DNA of 64,000 bases from Rufibacter tibetensis. Lineage in GTDB: Bacteria > Bacteroidota > Bacteroidia > Cytophagales > Hymenobacteraceae. Each line of letters starts with the position of its first letter. Positions within the stretch are counted from its first letter, which is position 1. Below are positions 1 through 9,240 of this stretch, in pieces. The notes beneath the pieces were generated by a model, which had not been told where the DNA came from, did no database searches, and saw only the letters and a program-made list of their open reading frames with translations. Location: the NCBI RefSeq assembly GCF_001310085.1, contig NZ_CP012643.1, positions 961,001 through 1,025,000 of the forward strand. Reading direction: 5' to 3'. The position numbers and the translations under genes are program-made.

Positions 1-436
1 AGACATCGCTGAAGGTTAATTGCTTGATGGCGTTCAGGAAGATAGGAGCAGCGCTTTTAGCAGCGTCCTCGGCCCCCCGGTTCAAAGTAAGAATGAATTT
101 ATCTACTTCAGAACCTAAGCCAACCGACCGAAGGGTATTTTCCACGCGCTGCACGTCTGGCGGGAAAGGAATCCTGATCAGGCTGTTCTTATAAAAACCA
201 TCTGTTTGCGAAGCTTGGGTGGCGCCTTTGTTGATGCCCTGCGAAAGCGCTTGCTTTAACCCAGAGGCCACTTCAGATTGGGTAAGGGCTCCAGTTTGCC
301 CTACTTGTCCGGTTTGCTGCGCCACGGCACCCAAGGTTTGCTCTATCTGGGCGGTAGTGCAGGAAGTCACTCCAACTAAAAGGAAGCTGCCTAAAACAAA
401 TGCCGGAGAGACTAGTTTCTTTATACGTGCGTACAT
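1..436 (-). CDS. DUF4197 family lipoprotein (3' part missing)
   Basis: The gene runs off the left edge; about 145 N-terminal residues are present. It begins MYARIKKLVSPAFVLG and has a lipoprotein signal ending in VGVTSC, so the mature protein should be lipid-anchored. A Gln/Thr-rich stretch follows, then SGLKQALSQGINKGA, TDGFYKNSLIRIPFP, and an alpha-helical part with a Leu-Asn-Arg-Gly-Ala-Glu-Asp-Ala run. These match the DUF4197 family, secreted bacterial proteins with no proven function. It is divergent from cinA, with 59 bp between the two starts. The ATG is preceded by an A/T-rich leader without a Shine-Dalgarno sequence. The family call is from memory of the motif order; the C-terminal half cannot be judged. 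Confidence 0.75.
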   Translation of the reverse strand, partial: MYARIKKLVSPAFVLGSFLLVGVTSCTTAQIEQTLGAVAQQTGQVGQTGALTQSEVASGLKQALSQGINKGATQASQTDGFYKNSLIRIPFPPDVQRVENTLRSVGLGSEVDKFILTLNRGAEDAAKSAAPIFLNAIKQLTFSDV

Positions 437-495
437 GTTTATTACTTTTGATCTACGATGGTCAAGAGGGCACACGCATAAATCAAGCCAAATAA

Positions 496-1758
496 ATGAA
501 AAAGGAAATATCGGCAGAAATCATGACCATTGGTGATGAGCTGCTGTACGGTCAGGTGATTGACACCAACTCTGCCTGGTTAGGCCAGGAATTAGGAAAA
601 ATAGGCATTAGGGTAAAGCAGATCACCAGCATCTCAGACAACCCTGATGCCATTACGGAAGCCCTGAACCAAGCCATCTCCCGTGCCGATGTCATCCTGA
701 TCACCGGCGGCCTGGGACCTACCAAAGACGACCTCACCAAACACACCCTCACCCGCTACTTCAACACTGAACTGCAACTGCACCAACCTTCTCTTGATGA
801 CGTGGAGGAAATCTTCAGAAAATATAACCGCCCTATGCTGGAGGTAAACCGACAGCAGGCGTTTTTACCAGCGTCCTGCACGCCCATCCGGAACGTACTT
901 GGCACCGCATCAGGCATGTTGTTTTATGAGCAGGAAACGGTCATTGTGTCTATGCCCGGCGTACCCTTTGAAATGAAACGCATGGTCACCGACACGGTAA
1001 TTCCCTACTTAAAGCAGCATTTTGCACTTCCAAAGATTATCCATAAAGTAGTGCAGACGGTTGGCATTGGGGAATCTTTCCTGGCCGAGAAAATTGCAGA
1101 TTGGGAAGACAACCTGCCACCTAACCTGAAGTTGGCGTATTTACCTTTCTTAGCTGGCGTTCGCCTTCGCTTAACAGGTTTCTCCCAAGAGGGGCTAGAC
1201 CTGGAAACCCAGTTGCAGGAGCAGGTGGATAAACTATCAGCCCTCTTGCCAGACAACATTTTTGCCTACGGCGAAGTCTCCCTGGAAGAAGCCATTGGCC
1301 AAATGTTGAAAGATCAAAACCTTTCTATTGCCACTGCCGAAAGCTGCACTGGCGGCTTAGTGGCGCACAAACTTACCAGTGTACCCGGAAGTTCGGCTTA
1401 CTTTATGGGAAGCGTGGTGGCGTATAGCAACGAGGTTAAGAAAGCGCAGTTAGGCGTACCTGCCCAGACGCTAGAAACCCATGGGGCCGTAAGCGAAGAA
1501 ACCGTCAAGGCCATGGCCCAAGGCGTGCGCCAACTCCTTAAAACCGACATTGGCATTTCTACCAGCGGCATTGCCGGTCCGGACGGTGGTACCCCTGAAA
1601 AACCAGTAGGCACCATCTGGATTGCTTACGCCGATGCCCATCAAACCATTGCCCGTAAGATCAACTATAACAAGACCCGCCTGCTGAATATTGAGTACAC
1701 AGCCCTGCAAGTTCTGGACCTAATCAGGCAAAGTTTACGCCGCCGGGTTGAGGAATAA
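496..1758 (+). CDS. cinA: CinA-like protein, nicotinamide-nucleotide amidohydrolase
   Basis: A 420-residue two-domain CinA protein. The N-terminal molybdopterin-binding-like (COG1058) domain starts AEIMTIGDELLYGQV and contains GGLGPTKDD near residue 71. The C-terminal PncC domain (about 255-415) contains ATAESCTGG with the expected nucleophile Ser283 and the later GIAGPDGGTPEKPVGT loop. Family members hydrolyse NMN to nicotinate mononucleotide plus ammonia in NAD recycling; the N-terminal domain has ADP-ribose pyrophosphatase activity in studied homologues. Length and both active regions are intact. The ATG at 496 puts the first beta strand at the usual distance from the N-terminus. It stands alone, 163 bp upstream of the E2 gene. 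Confidence 0.93.
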   Translation: MKKEISAEIMTIGDELLYGQVIDTNSAWLGQELGKIGIRVKQITSISDNPDAITEALNQAISRADVILITGGLGPTKDDLTKHTLTRYFNTELQLHQPSLDDVEEIFRKYNRPMLEVNRQQAFLPASCTPIRNVLGTASGMLFYEQETVIVSMPGVPFEMKRMVTDTVIPYLKQHFALPKIIHKVVQTVGIGESFLAEKIADWEDNLPPNLKLAYLPFLAGVRLRLTGFSQEGLDLETQLQEQVDKLSALLPDNIFAYGEVSLEEAIGQMLKDQNLSIATAESCTGGLVAHKLTSVPGSSAYFMGSVVAYSNEVKKAQLGVPAQTLETHGAVSEETVKAMAQGVRQLLKTDIGISTSGIAGPDGGTPEKPVGTIWIAYADAHQTIARKINYNKTRLLNIEYTALQVLDLIRQSLRRRVEE

Positions 1759-1921
1759 GCAAAAAAGCCTAAATTTGCCTAACAACAGTTAGGTTCGCAG
1801 GAAACTGTTACGGTTTAACAGGCATCATTCGCTGTTTTTCTGTAACATTGTACATACCTGTACCCTCGCCTGGCTGCGGTAATCAGATCCTTGTTAACCA
1901 AAAATTGACGTACTCATACAT

Positions 1922-3304
1922 ATGGCTCTTGTAGAAATGGTGATGCCCAAGATGGGCGAAAGTATCATGGAAGGCACCGTGCTTAAATGGTTAAAGCAAG
2001 TGGGAGACACCATTGAGCAAGATGAATCTGTGCTGGAAGTAGCCACCGACAAAGTAGACACCGAAGTGCCTGCCATCCAAGGCGGCGTTCTCAAAGAGAT
2101 ATTGGTACAGGAAGGCCAAGTAGTGGCCGTCGGCGCTCCTATTGCGGTGATCAGCACGGGTGGTGATGAGCAACCAACCGCTTCAACACCAGCCACAGAA
2201 GCAGCTCCTGCCGCCCAACCAACTGAGCAGGCAACCGCTCAACCTGCCGAAGCCACTGCAACATCAGCACAGACTACGCAGCGTTTAGAGCAGCCCGCCT
2301 CTGGCCGGTTCTATTCACCATTGGTGATGAACATTGCCCGTGAGGAAGGCATTTCCATGCAGGAGCTGGAATACATTCCGGGTACCGGCAAAGAAGGCCG
2401 CGTGTCAAAGAAAGACATTCTGGACTATGTAGCCTCACGCCAGGCAGGAGGCGCTCCGGCCACCGCTCCGCAACCTGCTGCCGCTGCTCCAGTTGCCCCA
2501 CAGGCTCCTGCTCCGCAGGCAGCAGCACAACCACAGGCTGCTCCTGTTGCTCCGGCCGCCCAGGTTTCTACCGCTCCGGCGCAGTCGTACAGCGGTAACG
2601 TGGAGATCATAGAGATGGACCGCATGCGCAAGATGATCTCCCAGCGTATGGTAGACAGCAAGCGCATCTCTCCGCACGTAACCTCATTTGTGGAAGCCGA
2701 TGTGACCAACATTGTGAACTGGCGGAACAAAACCAAAGACGCCTACAAAAAGCGCGAAGGTGAGAACCTGACCTTTACGCCTATTTTCATAGAGGCCATT
2801 GTGAAAGCCATCAAGGATTTCCCGATGATCAACGTAAGCGTAGACGGCGATAGAATCATTAAGAAGCGCGACATCAACATTGGCGTGGCCGTGGCTTTGC
2901 CATCTGGTAACCTGATTGTTCCGGTGATTCACAACGCTGACCAGATGAACCTGAACGGCATCTCTAAGCGCCTGAATGATCTGGCTAACCGTGCCCGCAT
3001 CAACAAACTGACGCCTGCTGACTTAGCAGACCCCACCTACACCATTTCCAACGTAGGTTCTTTCGGGAACGTGATGGGTACGCCTATCATTATGCAGCCA
3101 CAAGTCGCCATCATGGCCGTGGGCGCGATCAAGAAGAAGCCAGCCGTGATTGAAACACCAGAGGGTGACTTAATTGGTATTCGTCAGTTTATGTTCCTGT
3201 CGCACTCCTATGACCACCGCGTGGTAGACGGTTCACTGGGTGGCATGTTCGTACGCCGCGTAGCCGATTACTTGGAAGCTTTTGATCCGAACACAAGTAT
3301 CTAA
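1922..3304 (+). CDS. 2-oxo acid dehydrogenase E2 component (dihydrolipoamide acyltransferase)
   Basis: A 460-residue E2 subunit. An N-terminal lipoyl domain (residues 1-78) carries the lipoylation site ATDKVDTE, with Lys44 modified. A long Ala/Pro/Gln/Thr-rich linker follows, then a peripheral subunit-binding domain around 130-170 (FYSPLVMNIAREEG, GTGKEGRVSKKDIL). A second Ala/Pro linker leads to the catalytic acyltransferase domain (about 225-460) ending with the active-site motif DHRVVDG (His432, Asp436). It transfers acyl groups from E1 to CoA inside the multi-enzyme core. Which E1 it serves (pyruvate, branched-chain or 2-oxoglutarate) cannot be settled here, because no E1 or E3 gene is adjacent; the single lipoyl domain with KMGESIMEGT resembles branched-chain enzymes. 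A hairpin terminator follows. Confidence 0.9.
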   Translation: MALVEMVMPKMGESIMEGTVLKWLKQVGDTIEQDESVLEVATDKVDTEVPAIQGGVLKEILVQEGQVVAVGAPIAVISTGGDEQPTASTPATEAAPAAQPTEQATAQPAEATATSAQTTQRLEQPASGRFYSPLVMNIAREEGISMQELEYIPGTGKEGRVSKKDILDYVASRQAGGAPATAPQPAAAAPVAPQAPAPQAAAQPQAAPVAPAAQVSTAPAQSYSGNVEIIEMDRMRKMISQRMVDSKRISPHVTSFVEADVTNIVNWRNKTKDAYKKREGENLTFTPIFIEAIVKAIKDFPMINVSVDGDRIIKKRDINIGVAVALPSGNLIVPVIHNADQMNLNGISKRLNDLANRARINKLTPADLADPTYTISNVGSFGNVMGTPIIMQPQVAIMAVGAIKKKPAVIETPEGDLIGIRQFMFLSHSYDHRVVDGSLGGMFVRRVADYLEAFDPNTSI

Positions 3305-3338
3305 GCTGAAGGTTTGAAAATATTCTTCTAAATACGGA

Positions 3339-3368
3339 AAGCCTCTCCCCTGCTGGAGAGGCTTTTTT
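3339..3368 (+). terminator. Rho-independent terminator after the E2 gene
   Basis: The arms aagcctctcc and ggagaggctt enclose a short loop and are followed by a run of six T. It lies 35 bp after the E2 stop codon. Confidence 0.85.
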
Positions 3369-3375
3369 GTTGGCC

Positions 3376-3411
3376 GCTTTAGGCCTTGTTTCTCAAAAAC
3401 AGCTATAAAGC
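3376..3411. repeat. 36-bp dispersed palindrome, copy A
   Basis: Imperfect palindrome with outer arms GCTTTAGG / TATAAAGC around GTTTCTCAAAAAC. It directly follows the E2 terminator and belongs to the family described in the findings. Confidence 0.6.
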
Positions 3412-3495
3412 AGGAAGGCACAACCTGCCCCTGTATAATATAGTAAAAGCATTATCTTATCACCTCAATACCTATTCTGACACCTTGCCAATTTT

Positions 3496-4041
3496 ATGAA
3501 AAACGCTCTTCTTCTACTTGTGATCGCCTTCCTATTGTTTCTGGCCATTTTCTTCTATTGGAAACAAAGTCAGGCCGAAAGCCAGTTAGCCATGGCTAAT
3601 GAGAAAATCAACAGCCTGGAACAACAAGTGCTGCGGTACACCCAACCTGCTCCCATGGACACGCTTCAGCCTTCCCAGCCTCAACATCAACCCACACCAG
3701 AAACCCCAGATAGAGTGGAGAAAGTAGCGCCTCCAGAGTCTACTACCTTTGAAGAAGAAATAGGCACTTTAACCGAGGAAGACGTACAGCGATTGAAAAA
3801 GAAAGGGCTGAAAAACCCTGAGGCTGATCTCATGAACGACCTCATGCGGAAGCAGAAAAGCCTGCTTACTACCCCCGGCTCAGTAGGCGGCACTATGGCC
3901 ATCCAAGATGTCCGTATTCTGAACGATCGTCATGCCCTTGCCTACTTTGAAGACGGACATAACGGCGGCTATCTACTGCTTCGCTATGCTGTGAACAACG
4001 GCACCATCACCTGGACCAAACTAGATACGTCCAAGCTGTAG
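3496..4041 (+). CDS. Membrane-anchored hypothetical protein
   Basis: 181 residues, not recognised as a named family. Residues 4-22 (ALLLLVIAFLLFLAIFFYW) form one hydrophobic anchor or uncleaved signal. A short coiled-coil-like segment follows (AESQLAMANEKINSLEQQV), then a Pro/Gln-rich linker. The globular C-terminal part starts near residue 85, with an Asp/Glu-Leu/Arg-Lys-rich helix and a beta-rich end (MAIQDVRILNDRHALAYFEDG, GGYLLLRYAVNNGTITW). The layout suggests a periplasm-facing domain tethered to the inner membrane, but no function can be assigned. It is convergent with valS, with a shared terminator between them. Confidence 0.7.
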   Translation: MKNALLLLVIAFLLFLAIFFYWKQSQAESQLAMANEKINSLEQQVLRYTQPAPMDTLQPSQPQHQPTPETPDRVEKVAPPESTTFEEEIGTLTEEDVQRLKKKGLKNPEADLMNDLMRKQKSLLTTPGSVGGTMAIQDVRILNDRHALAYFEDGHNGGYLLLRYAVNNGTITWTKLDTSKL

Positions 4042-4095
4042 TATTTTAAGCTTGATTTCTAAAAAGAAGCCTCATACGTAATCATCTCTTAAAAA

Positions 4096-4131
4096 TGAAA
4101 GCGGCTGCCCCATTAGGAGCAGCCGCTTTCA
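4096..4131. terminator. Bidirectional terminator between convergent genes
   Basis: Perfect 13-bp arms TGAAAGCGGCTGC / GCAGCCGCTTTCA around a 10-nt loop. It lies between the hypothetical membrane protein (+) and valS (-), and can serve both strands. Confidence 0.8.
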
Positions 4132-4150
4132 TTTCTATAATTCAACTTCC

Positions 4151-6784
4151 TTACTCAGCTGGTAAAGCAGATAAGCTTTGCTCTAAGGCGGCAATCTTAG
4201 CTTCGGCGTCTGAACGTTTTTTGCGTTCGGCGTTGATGACCGCTTCAGGGGCACCACTTACAAAGCGTTCGTTGCTCAGCTTCTTGTCAACCGAGGTTAA
4301 GAACCCTTTGGTGTAGTCAAGTTCCTTCAGGATGCGCTCACGCTCAGCCGCGGCATCAATATTACCTTCCATCGGGATGAAGAACTCAGAGCTGTCTACC
4401 ACGAAGGACAAAGAGTTGTCTAACTGTTGTTCGGTTTCTTGTATTTCGCTGAGGTTCGCCAGTTTGCTTACTAAAGTCTCATACCCAGCAATAGCATTTT
4501 TGCCTTCCACTAACCGCACGTACAACGCCAGCTTTTTGGACGGAGAGATGTTTTTGCTGTTCCGTTGGTTCCGTATCTGGCCTACTACGGTAAGCACGTA
4601 ATCCGTTTGCTTCAGCAGATCCGCATCTACACGACCTTTCTCTGGCCAGGCAGCTACCACCAGACAATCCTTCGGTGCACGTTCTTTCATGGAGTTCCAG
4701 ATTTCCTCGGTGATGAACGGCATGAACGGGTGCAGCACTTTCATCAATTTCTCCAGGAACTCATTGGTGGCCTTTAGGGTACCTGCATCAATAGGTGAGC
4801 CGAAGGCGGGTTTGATCATCTCCAGGTAATTAGAGCAGAAATCATCCCACACCAATTTGTAGACTGTGAGCAAGGCATCAGAAATCCTGAACTTGTCAAA
4901 GTGATCTTCCAGCACGTTAAGTGCTTCGTTGAACTTAGAGTCAAACCACTTAATGGCTTTCTCGTTCGGGTTTTCCAGGGTTTCGTCTACTTCCCAGCCG
5001 TTGATCAGGCGGAATGCGTTCCATATCTTGTTACTGAAGTTACGGCCCTGCTCGCAGAGTTTTTCGTCAAACAGCAAGTCGTTACCGGCGGGTGAGCTGA
5101 AGAGCATGCCTGCGCGCACGCCATCGGCGCCGTACTGCTCAATCAGGTTCAAAGGGTCTGGTGAGTTTCCCAGCGACTTAGACATCTTGCGGCCCTGCGC
5201 ATCACGCACAATACCGGTGAGGTACACATTCTGGAACGGCAATTCTTTCCGGAACTCATACCCCGCCATAATCATACGCGCTACCCAGAAGAACAAAATT
5301 TCAGGAGCAGTCACCAAGTCATTGGTAGGGTAGTAGTACAGGATGTCCTCGTTATCCGGGTCTTTAAAACCATCGAACACCGAGATCGGCCAAAGCCACG
5401 AAGAGAACCAGGTATCCAGCACGTCTTCGTCCTGACGCAGATCAGTCAATTGCAGTTCTGGGTTACCGGTTTTAATGCGGGCTTCCTCCAAGGCTTCCTC
5501 AGCGGTGCGGGCCACCACAAACGTGCCGTCGGGCAGGTAGTAGGCCGGAATCTGCTGTCCCCACCATAGCTGGCGCGAGATACACCAGTCGTGCACGTTT
5601 TCCATCCAGGAACGGTACATGTTCTTGAACTTTGCAGGGTGCAGCTTGATGGTGTCGTTCATTACATTTTCCAAGGCGGGCTTAGCCATCTCGTCCATTT
5701 TGCACCACCATTGCATTGAGAGCTTCGGCTCAATCACAGCATCGGTACGCTCAGAGAAACCTACGTTTGACACGGAATCTTCTACTTTCTCCAGCAGGCC
5801 CTGAGCGTCTAAGTCTTTTGTGATTTTCTTACGCACCACAAAGCGGTCTTCACCTACATAGAGACCAGCGCGCTCATGAATGGTTCCGTTGTCGTTGAGT
5901 ACATCAATGCTAGGCAGGTTGTGCTTTTGGCCCAATTCATAGTCATTTATGTCGTGGGCTGGGGTCACTTTCAATACTCCGGTTCCAAACTCGCGGTCTA
6001 CGTACGCATCAAAGATGATCGGGATGGCGCGGTTTACCAGCGGAATGATGGCTTTCGTTCCGGCTAGATGCTTGTAGCGCTCGTCTTCCGGGTGCACGCA
6101 AATGGCCACGTCTCCCATGATAGTTTCAGGGCGTTTGGTAGCTACGGTGAGCACTTCGTCAGATCCTTCTATGGCGTAGCGCAGATAATAAAGCTTGCCG
6201 TTTACCTGCTTGAAGTTTACTTCTTCGTCAGAAAGCGCGGTCATGCCCTGTGGATCCCAGTTTACCATGCGTACGCCGCGGTAGATCTGTCCTTTACGGT
6301 ACAAATCCACAAACACCTGGATCACGGCATCTGTCAAAGCTGGCTCCATGGTGAAACGGGTACGGTCCCAGTCACAGGAGGCACCCAGTTTTTTTAGCTG
6401 CTCCAGAATAATGCCGCCGTATTTCTCTTTCCACTCAAAGGCGTGCTGCAGGAACTCCTCGCGGGTAAGGTCGCTTTTGTTGATTCCTTTTTCCTTCAGC
6501 ATGGCTACTACGCGGGCTTCCGTGGCGATGGAAGCGTGGTCGGTACCCGGTACCCAGCACGCTTCTTTGCCTTGCATACGGGCCCGGCGCACCAACACAT
6601 CCTGGATGGTGTTGTTAAGCATGTGGCCCATGTGCAGCACGCCCGTTACGTTGGGCGGCGGAATCACCACGGTGTACGGCTGCTTTCTAGGATTCGGTTT
6701 GGACTTGAAAAAGCCACGCTCCAGCCAGGTGGCGTACCACTTGTCTTCTACTTCTTTGGGATTATAGGTCTTCGGAATCGACAT
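4151..6784 (-). CDS. valS: Valyl-tRNA synthetase
   Basis: 877 residues, full length for a class Ia valine-tRNA ligase, which charges tRNA-Val in the cytoplasm. The signature [13 protein letters not shown] lies at residues 42-54 (HIGH motif HMGH 51-54), and [11 protein letters not shown] contains the KMSKS loop at 533-537. The editing (CP1) domain lies between them, with the [14 protein letters not shown] segment. The anticodon-binding domain follows, and a C-terminal coiled coil ([18 protein letters not shown] onwards) ends in SALPAE. The ATG at 6784 is 52 codons before HMGH, as in homologues. Upstream, a TATTTTTG box (reverse strand, 6860-6867) is a candidate -7 element, and the leader contains a run of short degenerate repeats. 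Confidence 0.97.
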   Translation of the reverse strand: MSIPKTYNPKEVEDKWYATWLERGFFKSKPNPRKQPYTVVIPPPNVTGVLHMGHMLNNTIQDVLVRRARMQGKEACWVPGTDHASIATEARVVAMLKEKGINKSDLTREEFLQHAFEWKEKYGGIILEQLKKLGASCDWDRTRFTMEPALTDAVIQVFVDLYRKGQIYRGVRMVNWDPQGMTALSDEEVNFKQVNGKLYYLRYAIEGSDEVLTVATKRPETIMGDVAICVHPEDERYKHLAGTKAIIPLVNRAIPIIFDAYVDREFGTGVLKVTPAHDINDYELGQKHNLPSIDVLNDNGTIHERAGLYVGEDRFVVRKKITKDLDAQGLLEKVEDSVSNVGFSERTDAVIEPKLSMQWWCKMDEMAKPALENVMNDTIKLHPAKFKNMYRSWMENVHDWCISRQLWWGQQIPAYYLPDGTFVVARTAEEALEEARIKTGNPELQLTDLRQDEDVLDTWFSSWLWPISVFDGFKDPDNEDILYYYPTNDLVTAPEILFFWVARMIMAGYEFRKELPFQNVYLTGIVRDAQGRKMSKSLGNSPDPLNLIEQYGADGVRAGMLFSSPAGNDLLFDEKLCEQGRNFSNKIWNAFRLINGWEVDETLENPNEKAIKWFDSKFNEALNVLEDHFDKFRISDALLTVYKLVWDDFCSNYLEMIKPAFGSPIDAGTLKATNEFLEKLMKVLHPFMPFITEEIWNSMKERAPKDCLVVAAWPEKGRVDADLLKQTDYVLTVVGQIRNQRNSKNISPSKKLALYVRLVEGKNAIAGYETLVSKLANLSEIQETEQQLDNSLSFVVDSSEFFIPMEGNIDAAAERERILKELDYTKGFLTSVDKKLSNERFVSGAPEAVINAERKKRSDAEAKIAALEQSLSALPAE

Positions 6785-6790
6785 CTTGAG

Positions 6791-6829
6791 TAATGTGCTA
6801 ATGTGTTAAATGTGCTGATGTGCTATGCT
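6791..6829. repeat. Short degenerate tandem repeat in the valS leader
   Basis: Four to five units of about 8-9 bp. On the valS strand they read AGCACATCA, GCACATTTA, ACACATTA, GCACATTA, ending about 7 bp before the start codon. Confidence 0.5.
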
Positions 6830-6945
6830 GGCAGCACCGGCACAAGCCACGGGTAGCTGCAAAAATAGCAAATGATTACGTAGTTGATGGGTATATGTAG
6901 GAGAATAGATGCTTGCTGCGGAGATATTCGGAGTTTGTATGTTCC

Positions 6946-7050
6946 GCTGGCGCGAGCCTCTGGCTCGTGTCAGCACGTATTCCCGATCTTCCTTTTCAAA
7001 TAAGCAAAAAAAGCAATGTGTGCGGACACGAGCTGGAAGCTCACGCCAGC
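6946..7050. repeat. REP-doublet (REPIN-like) element, copy 1
   Basis: The end arms at 6946-6976 and 7020-7050 are inverted copies of each other (GCTGGCGcGAGC...GCTCGTGTC). Each arm itself contains a small hairpin (GAGC...GGCTC on the left, GAGC...AGCTC on the right). The centre is A/T-rich and unrelated to copy 2 at 23227-23340. Elements of this form are usually moved in trans by REP-associated tyrosine transposases; none is encoded here. Confidence 0.75.
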
Positions 7051-7066
7051 AAAGAAATGCTTTAAA

Positions 7067-7107
7067 GCGTTTCTTTTTGTAGTTTCAGTAAAACAGCCCA
7101 ATAACGC
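7067..7107. repeat. Dispersed palindrome, copy P (variant arm)
   Basis: The right arm AAAACAGCCCAATAACGC is well kept; the left arm GCGTTTCTTTTTG is degenerate. It shares this arm variant with the copies at 23341 and 29571. Confidence 0.45.
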
Positions 7108-7117
7108 CACACAACAA

Positions 7118-7140
7118 AAAACCCGCACGAGGCGGGTTCC
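7118..7140 (-). terminator. Terminator of the ferredoxin gene
   Basis: The stem AACCCGC / GCGGGTT has a 5-nt loop. On the minus strand it is followed by TTTTTTGTTG, 22 bp past the ferredoxin stop. Confidence 0.8.
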
Positions 7141-7161
7141 TGAATAGCTTCTAGGTTAAGA

Positions 7162-7533
<372 letters not shown>

Positions 7534-7573
7534 TTAGTAATTTTGCACCACTATAGGTACGCCATCCTGCGCG

Positions 7574-7605
7574 CAAAAGTAATACGTAGCGCGCATTGTA
7601 TCAAA
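7574..7605 (-). promoter_or_regulatory. Bacteroidota-type promoter for the ferredoxin gene
   Basis: On the minus strand the -33 element TTTG (7602-7605) and the -7 element TACTTTTG (7574-7581) are separated by 20 bp. This fits the Bacteroidota consensus TTTG-N19..21-TAnnTTTG. The leader to the ATG would be about 55 nt. Confidence 0.6.
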
Positions 7606-7635
7606 CGTTTCTCACGCTTCCACTGTTACCCCTTC

Positions 7636-8655
7636 ATGTTAACTTTAGACCAAAGACTTTCCGCATTCATAAAATTAGGCGATTACCTCCGGGATCTTCC
7701 GGAAGAAGACCGCAACTATATGGTCCGCCGGGCCGGACAGCACAATAACTTCTTTGACCAACCCAATGTTACGGCCGCCCTCATCGGGATTGCCGGCATG
7801 CTGGAGCAACACCAACTCACCACGTGGGTAAACAGCTATAACCTTCCGCAGACAAACGAAGCACCTAAAAAAGTAGGCGTGGTAATGGCCGGTAACATTC
7901 CGGCTGTGGGGTTCCATGATGCGCTGTGTATTCTGATCTCCGGACACATTCTGCAAGCCAAACCCAGTTCAGACGATCCGTTCCTGCTGCCTCACCTATT
8001 AAACAAACTGTGTGAGATTGAACCCGGTTTCCAGGAGCAGATTCAGTTGGTGATGATGTTGAAAGAATCAGACGCCATCATTGCCACTGGTTCAGACAAC
8101 ACTGCCCGCTATTTTGAGTACTATTTCGCAAAACGCCCGCACATCATCAGGAAGAACCGCACCAGCGTGGCGGTGTTGACCGGCAAAGAATCAAAGGAAG
8201 AGCTGACTGCCTTAGGCGATGACATTCTCCGCTACTACGGTTTGGGGTGCCGCAACGTCTCTAAAGCCTACGTGCCCGCCGAGTATGATTTCACCCCTCT
8301 CTTTGAGGCCTTGGAATACAAAAAGGAAGTAGTAAACCACCACAAATACCAGAACAACTACGACTACAACAAGTCTATTTACCTGGTAAACGGGGTGCCG
8401 CACCTGGACAACGGTTTCCTGATGGTAACAGAAAGCCAGCAACTGGTCTCCCCTATTTCAGTGCTGTTTTATGAAACGTACGCTGATGACCAGGAACTGG
8501 AGCAGAAACTGGAAGCGGTGCAGGAAAAGCTTCAGTGTGTGGTGTCACAAGAAGCCATCTGGCCCAACAGCTACGCCTTTGGGCAAGCGCAATGCCCAGC
8601 GGTAAGTGATTACGCCGATGGCGTGGACACCATGGCGTTTCTGAAGACTCTGTAA
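7636..8655 (+). CDS. Acyl-CoA reductase, LuxC family
   Basis: 339 residues starting MLTLDQRLSAFIKLGDYL. The ATG at 7636 is preferred because translation upstream of it overlaps the ferredoxin gene and has no protein-like character. The family reduces acyl-CoA or acyl-thioesters to aldehydes with NAD(P)H through a cysteine thioester. Visible features are the N-terminal helical part, VGVVMAGNIPAVGFHDALC (dinucleotide-binding region), ATGSDNTARYFEYYF, RKNRTSVAVLTGKE, and GLGCRNVSK, whose Cys205 is the likely nucleophile. The length is shorter than classical luminescence LuxC (about 480) but usual for the Bacteroidota group. There are no lux genes nearby; a lipid or aldehyde role is inference. 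Confidence 0.88.
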   Translation: MLTLDQRLSAFIKLGDYLRDLPEEDRNYMVRRAGQHNNFFDQPNVTAALIGIAGMLEQHQLTTWVNSYNLPQTNEAPKKVGVVMAGNIPAVGFHDALCILISGHILQAKPSSDDPFLLPHLLNKLCEIEPGFQEQIQLVMMLKESDAIIATGSDNTARYFEYYFAKRPHIIRKNRTSVAVLTGKESKEELTALGDDILRYYGLGCRNVSKAYVPAEYDFTPLFEALEYKKEVVNHHKYQNNYDYNKSIYLVNGVPHLDNGFLMVTESQQLVSPISVLFYETYADDQELEQKLEAVQEKLQCVVSQEAIWPNSYAFGQAQCPAVSDYADGVDTMAFLKTL

Positions 8656-8659
8656 TTTT

Positions 8660-8694
8660 CTTTTAAGGTGATTTCACAAAAACAGCCTTAAAAT
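8660..8694. repeat. 36-bp dispersed palindrome, copy B
   Basis: Arms CTTTTAAGG / CCTTAAAAT with centre GATTTCACAAAAAC. It begins 5 bp after the acyl-CoA reductase stop codon. Confidence 0.65.
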
Positions 8695-8809
8695 GCTATT
8701 TTCTGGACAGACAACTAATTTTAGGTAGACTTATTGCGTTAAATACCGTTTGTAGATATAGGAAATTCTTAGTTCATTGGTCTACAGACTAACACTAAAT
8801 ACGCGTACC

Positions 8810-9112
8810 ATGGAAAATAACACCGTGCTCCACCATCAGCTTATTGAGAAGGAAAGTATCCCGCAACTACAGTTCGGCAGCGAAGATGTGCTCCAGGACA
8901 AAGACTCCAAAGTAAGGCGCCAGGTTGATTTAGAACGTGCCAGCCGCTTAGGCAATGGTTACCAGGGAAAAGTAGAACTCACCTTCCAGGTGGCCTCCGG
9001 CGAAATCCTACGGGTGCAAACCACCATCTGGCAAGCCGACAAGGAATACACCACCATCAAAGCTGGGGTTACCATGCCTACCCGCGCCATTCTGGGAGTA
9101 GAATTTTTTTAA
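8810..9112 (+). CDS. Small conserved hypothetical protein
   Basis: 100 residues from the ATG at 8810 (MENNTVLHHQLIEKES). An in-frame TTG 33 bp upstream is less likely. It has no signal peptide, membrane segment or cysteine. The charged N-terminal half (QDKDSKVRRQVDLERASRLG) leads into a beta-rich second half (GKVELTFQVASGEILRVQTT, YTTIKAGVTMPTRAILGVEF), a pattern of a small single-domain cytoplasmic protein. I believe similar ORFs occur in related Cytophagales, but no function is known to me. It ends in a bidirectional terminator. Confidence 0.7.
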   Translation: MENNTVLHHQLIEKESIPQLQFGSEDVLQDKDSKVRRQVDLERASRLGNGYQGKVELTFQVASGEILRVQTTIWQADKEYTTIKAGVTMPTRAILGVEFF

Positions 9113-9187
9113 AGGAAAACTACCTGACCCCAGAAGGCAGGTTTATCACTTTTTCGCAAAGCGATCACTATTTCTTTACCCATACAG

Positions 9188-9226
9188 AAAAGGCCTTTGG
9201 TTTTCCACCAAAGGTCTTTTCTTTTT
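9188..9226. terminator. Terminator between convergent genes
   Basis: The stem AAAAGGCCTTTGG / CCAAAGGTCTTTT has one G-T mismatch and is followed by CTTTTTT. It separates the hypothetical gene from the convergent nucleoside phosphorylase. Confidence 0.8.
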
Positions 9227-9240
9227 TATGAGCTATTTTA

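Noticed and set aside
437-495. TACTTTTG (443-450) as a promoter for cinA
   Set aside because: The -7 box fits, but there is no -33 partner at the right distance and it would lie at the very start of the divergent gene; left unlisted.
6785-7161. A small RNA gene or riboswitch in the valS-ferredoxin spacer
   Set aside because: The structure there is explained by the REP-doublet, the palindrome and the ferredoxin terminator.
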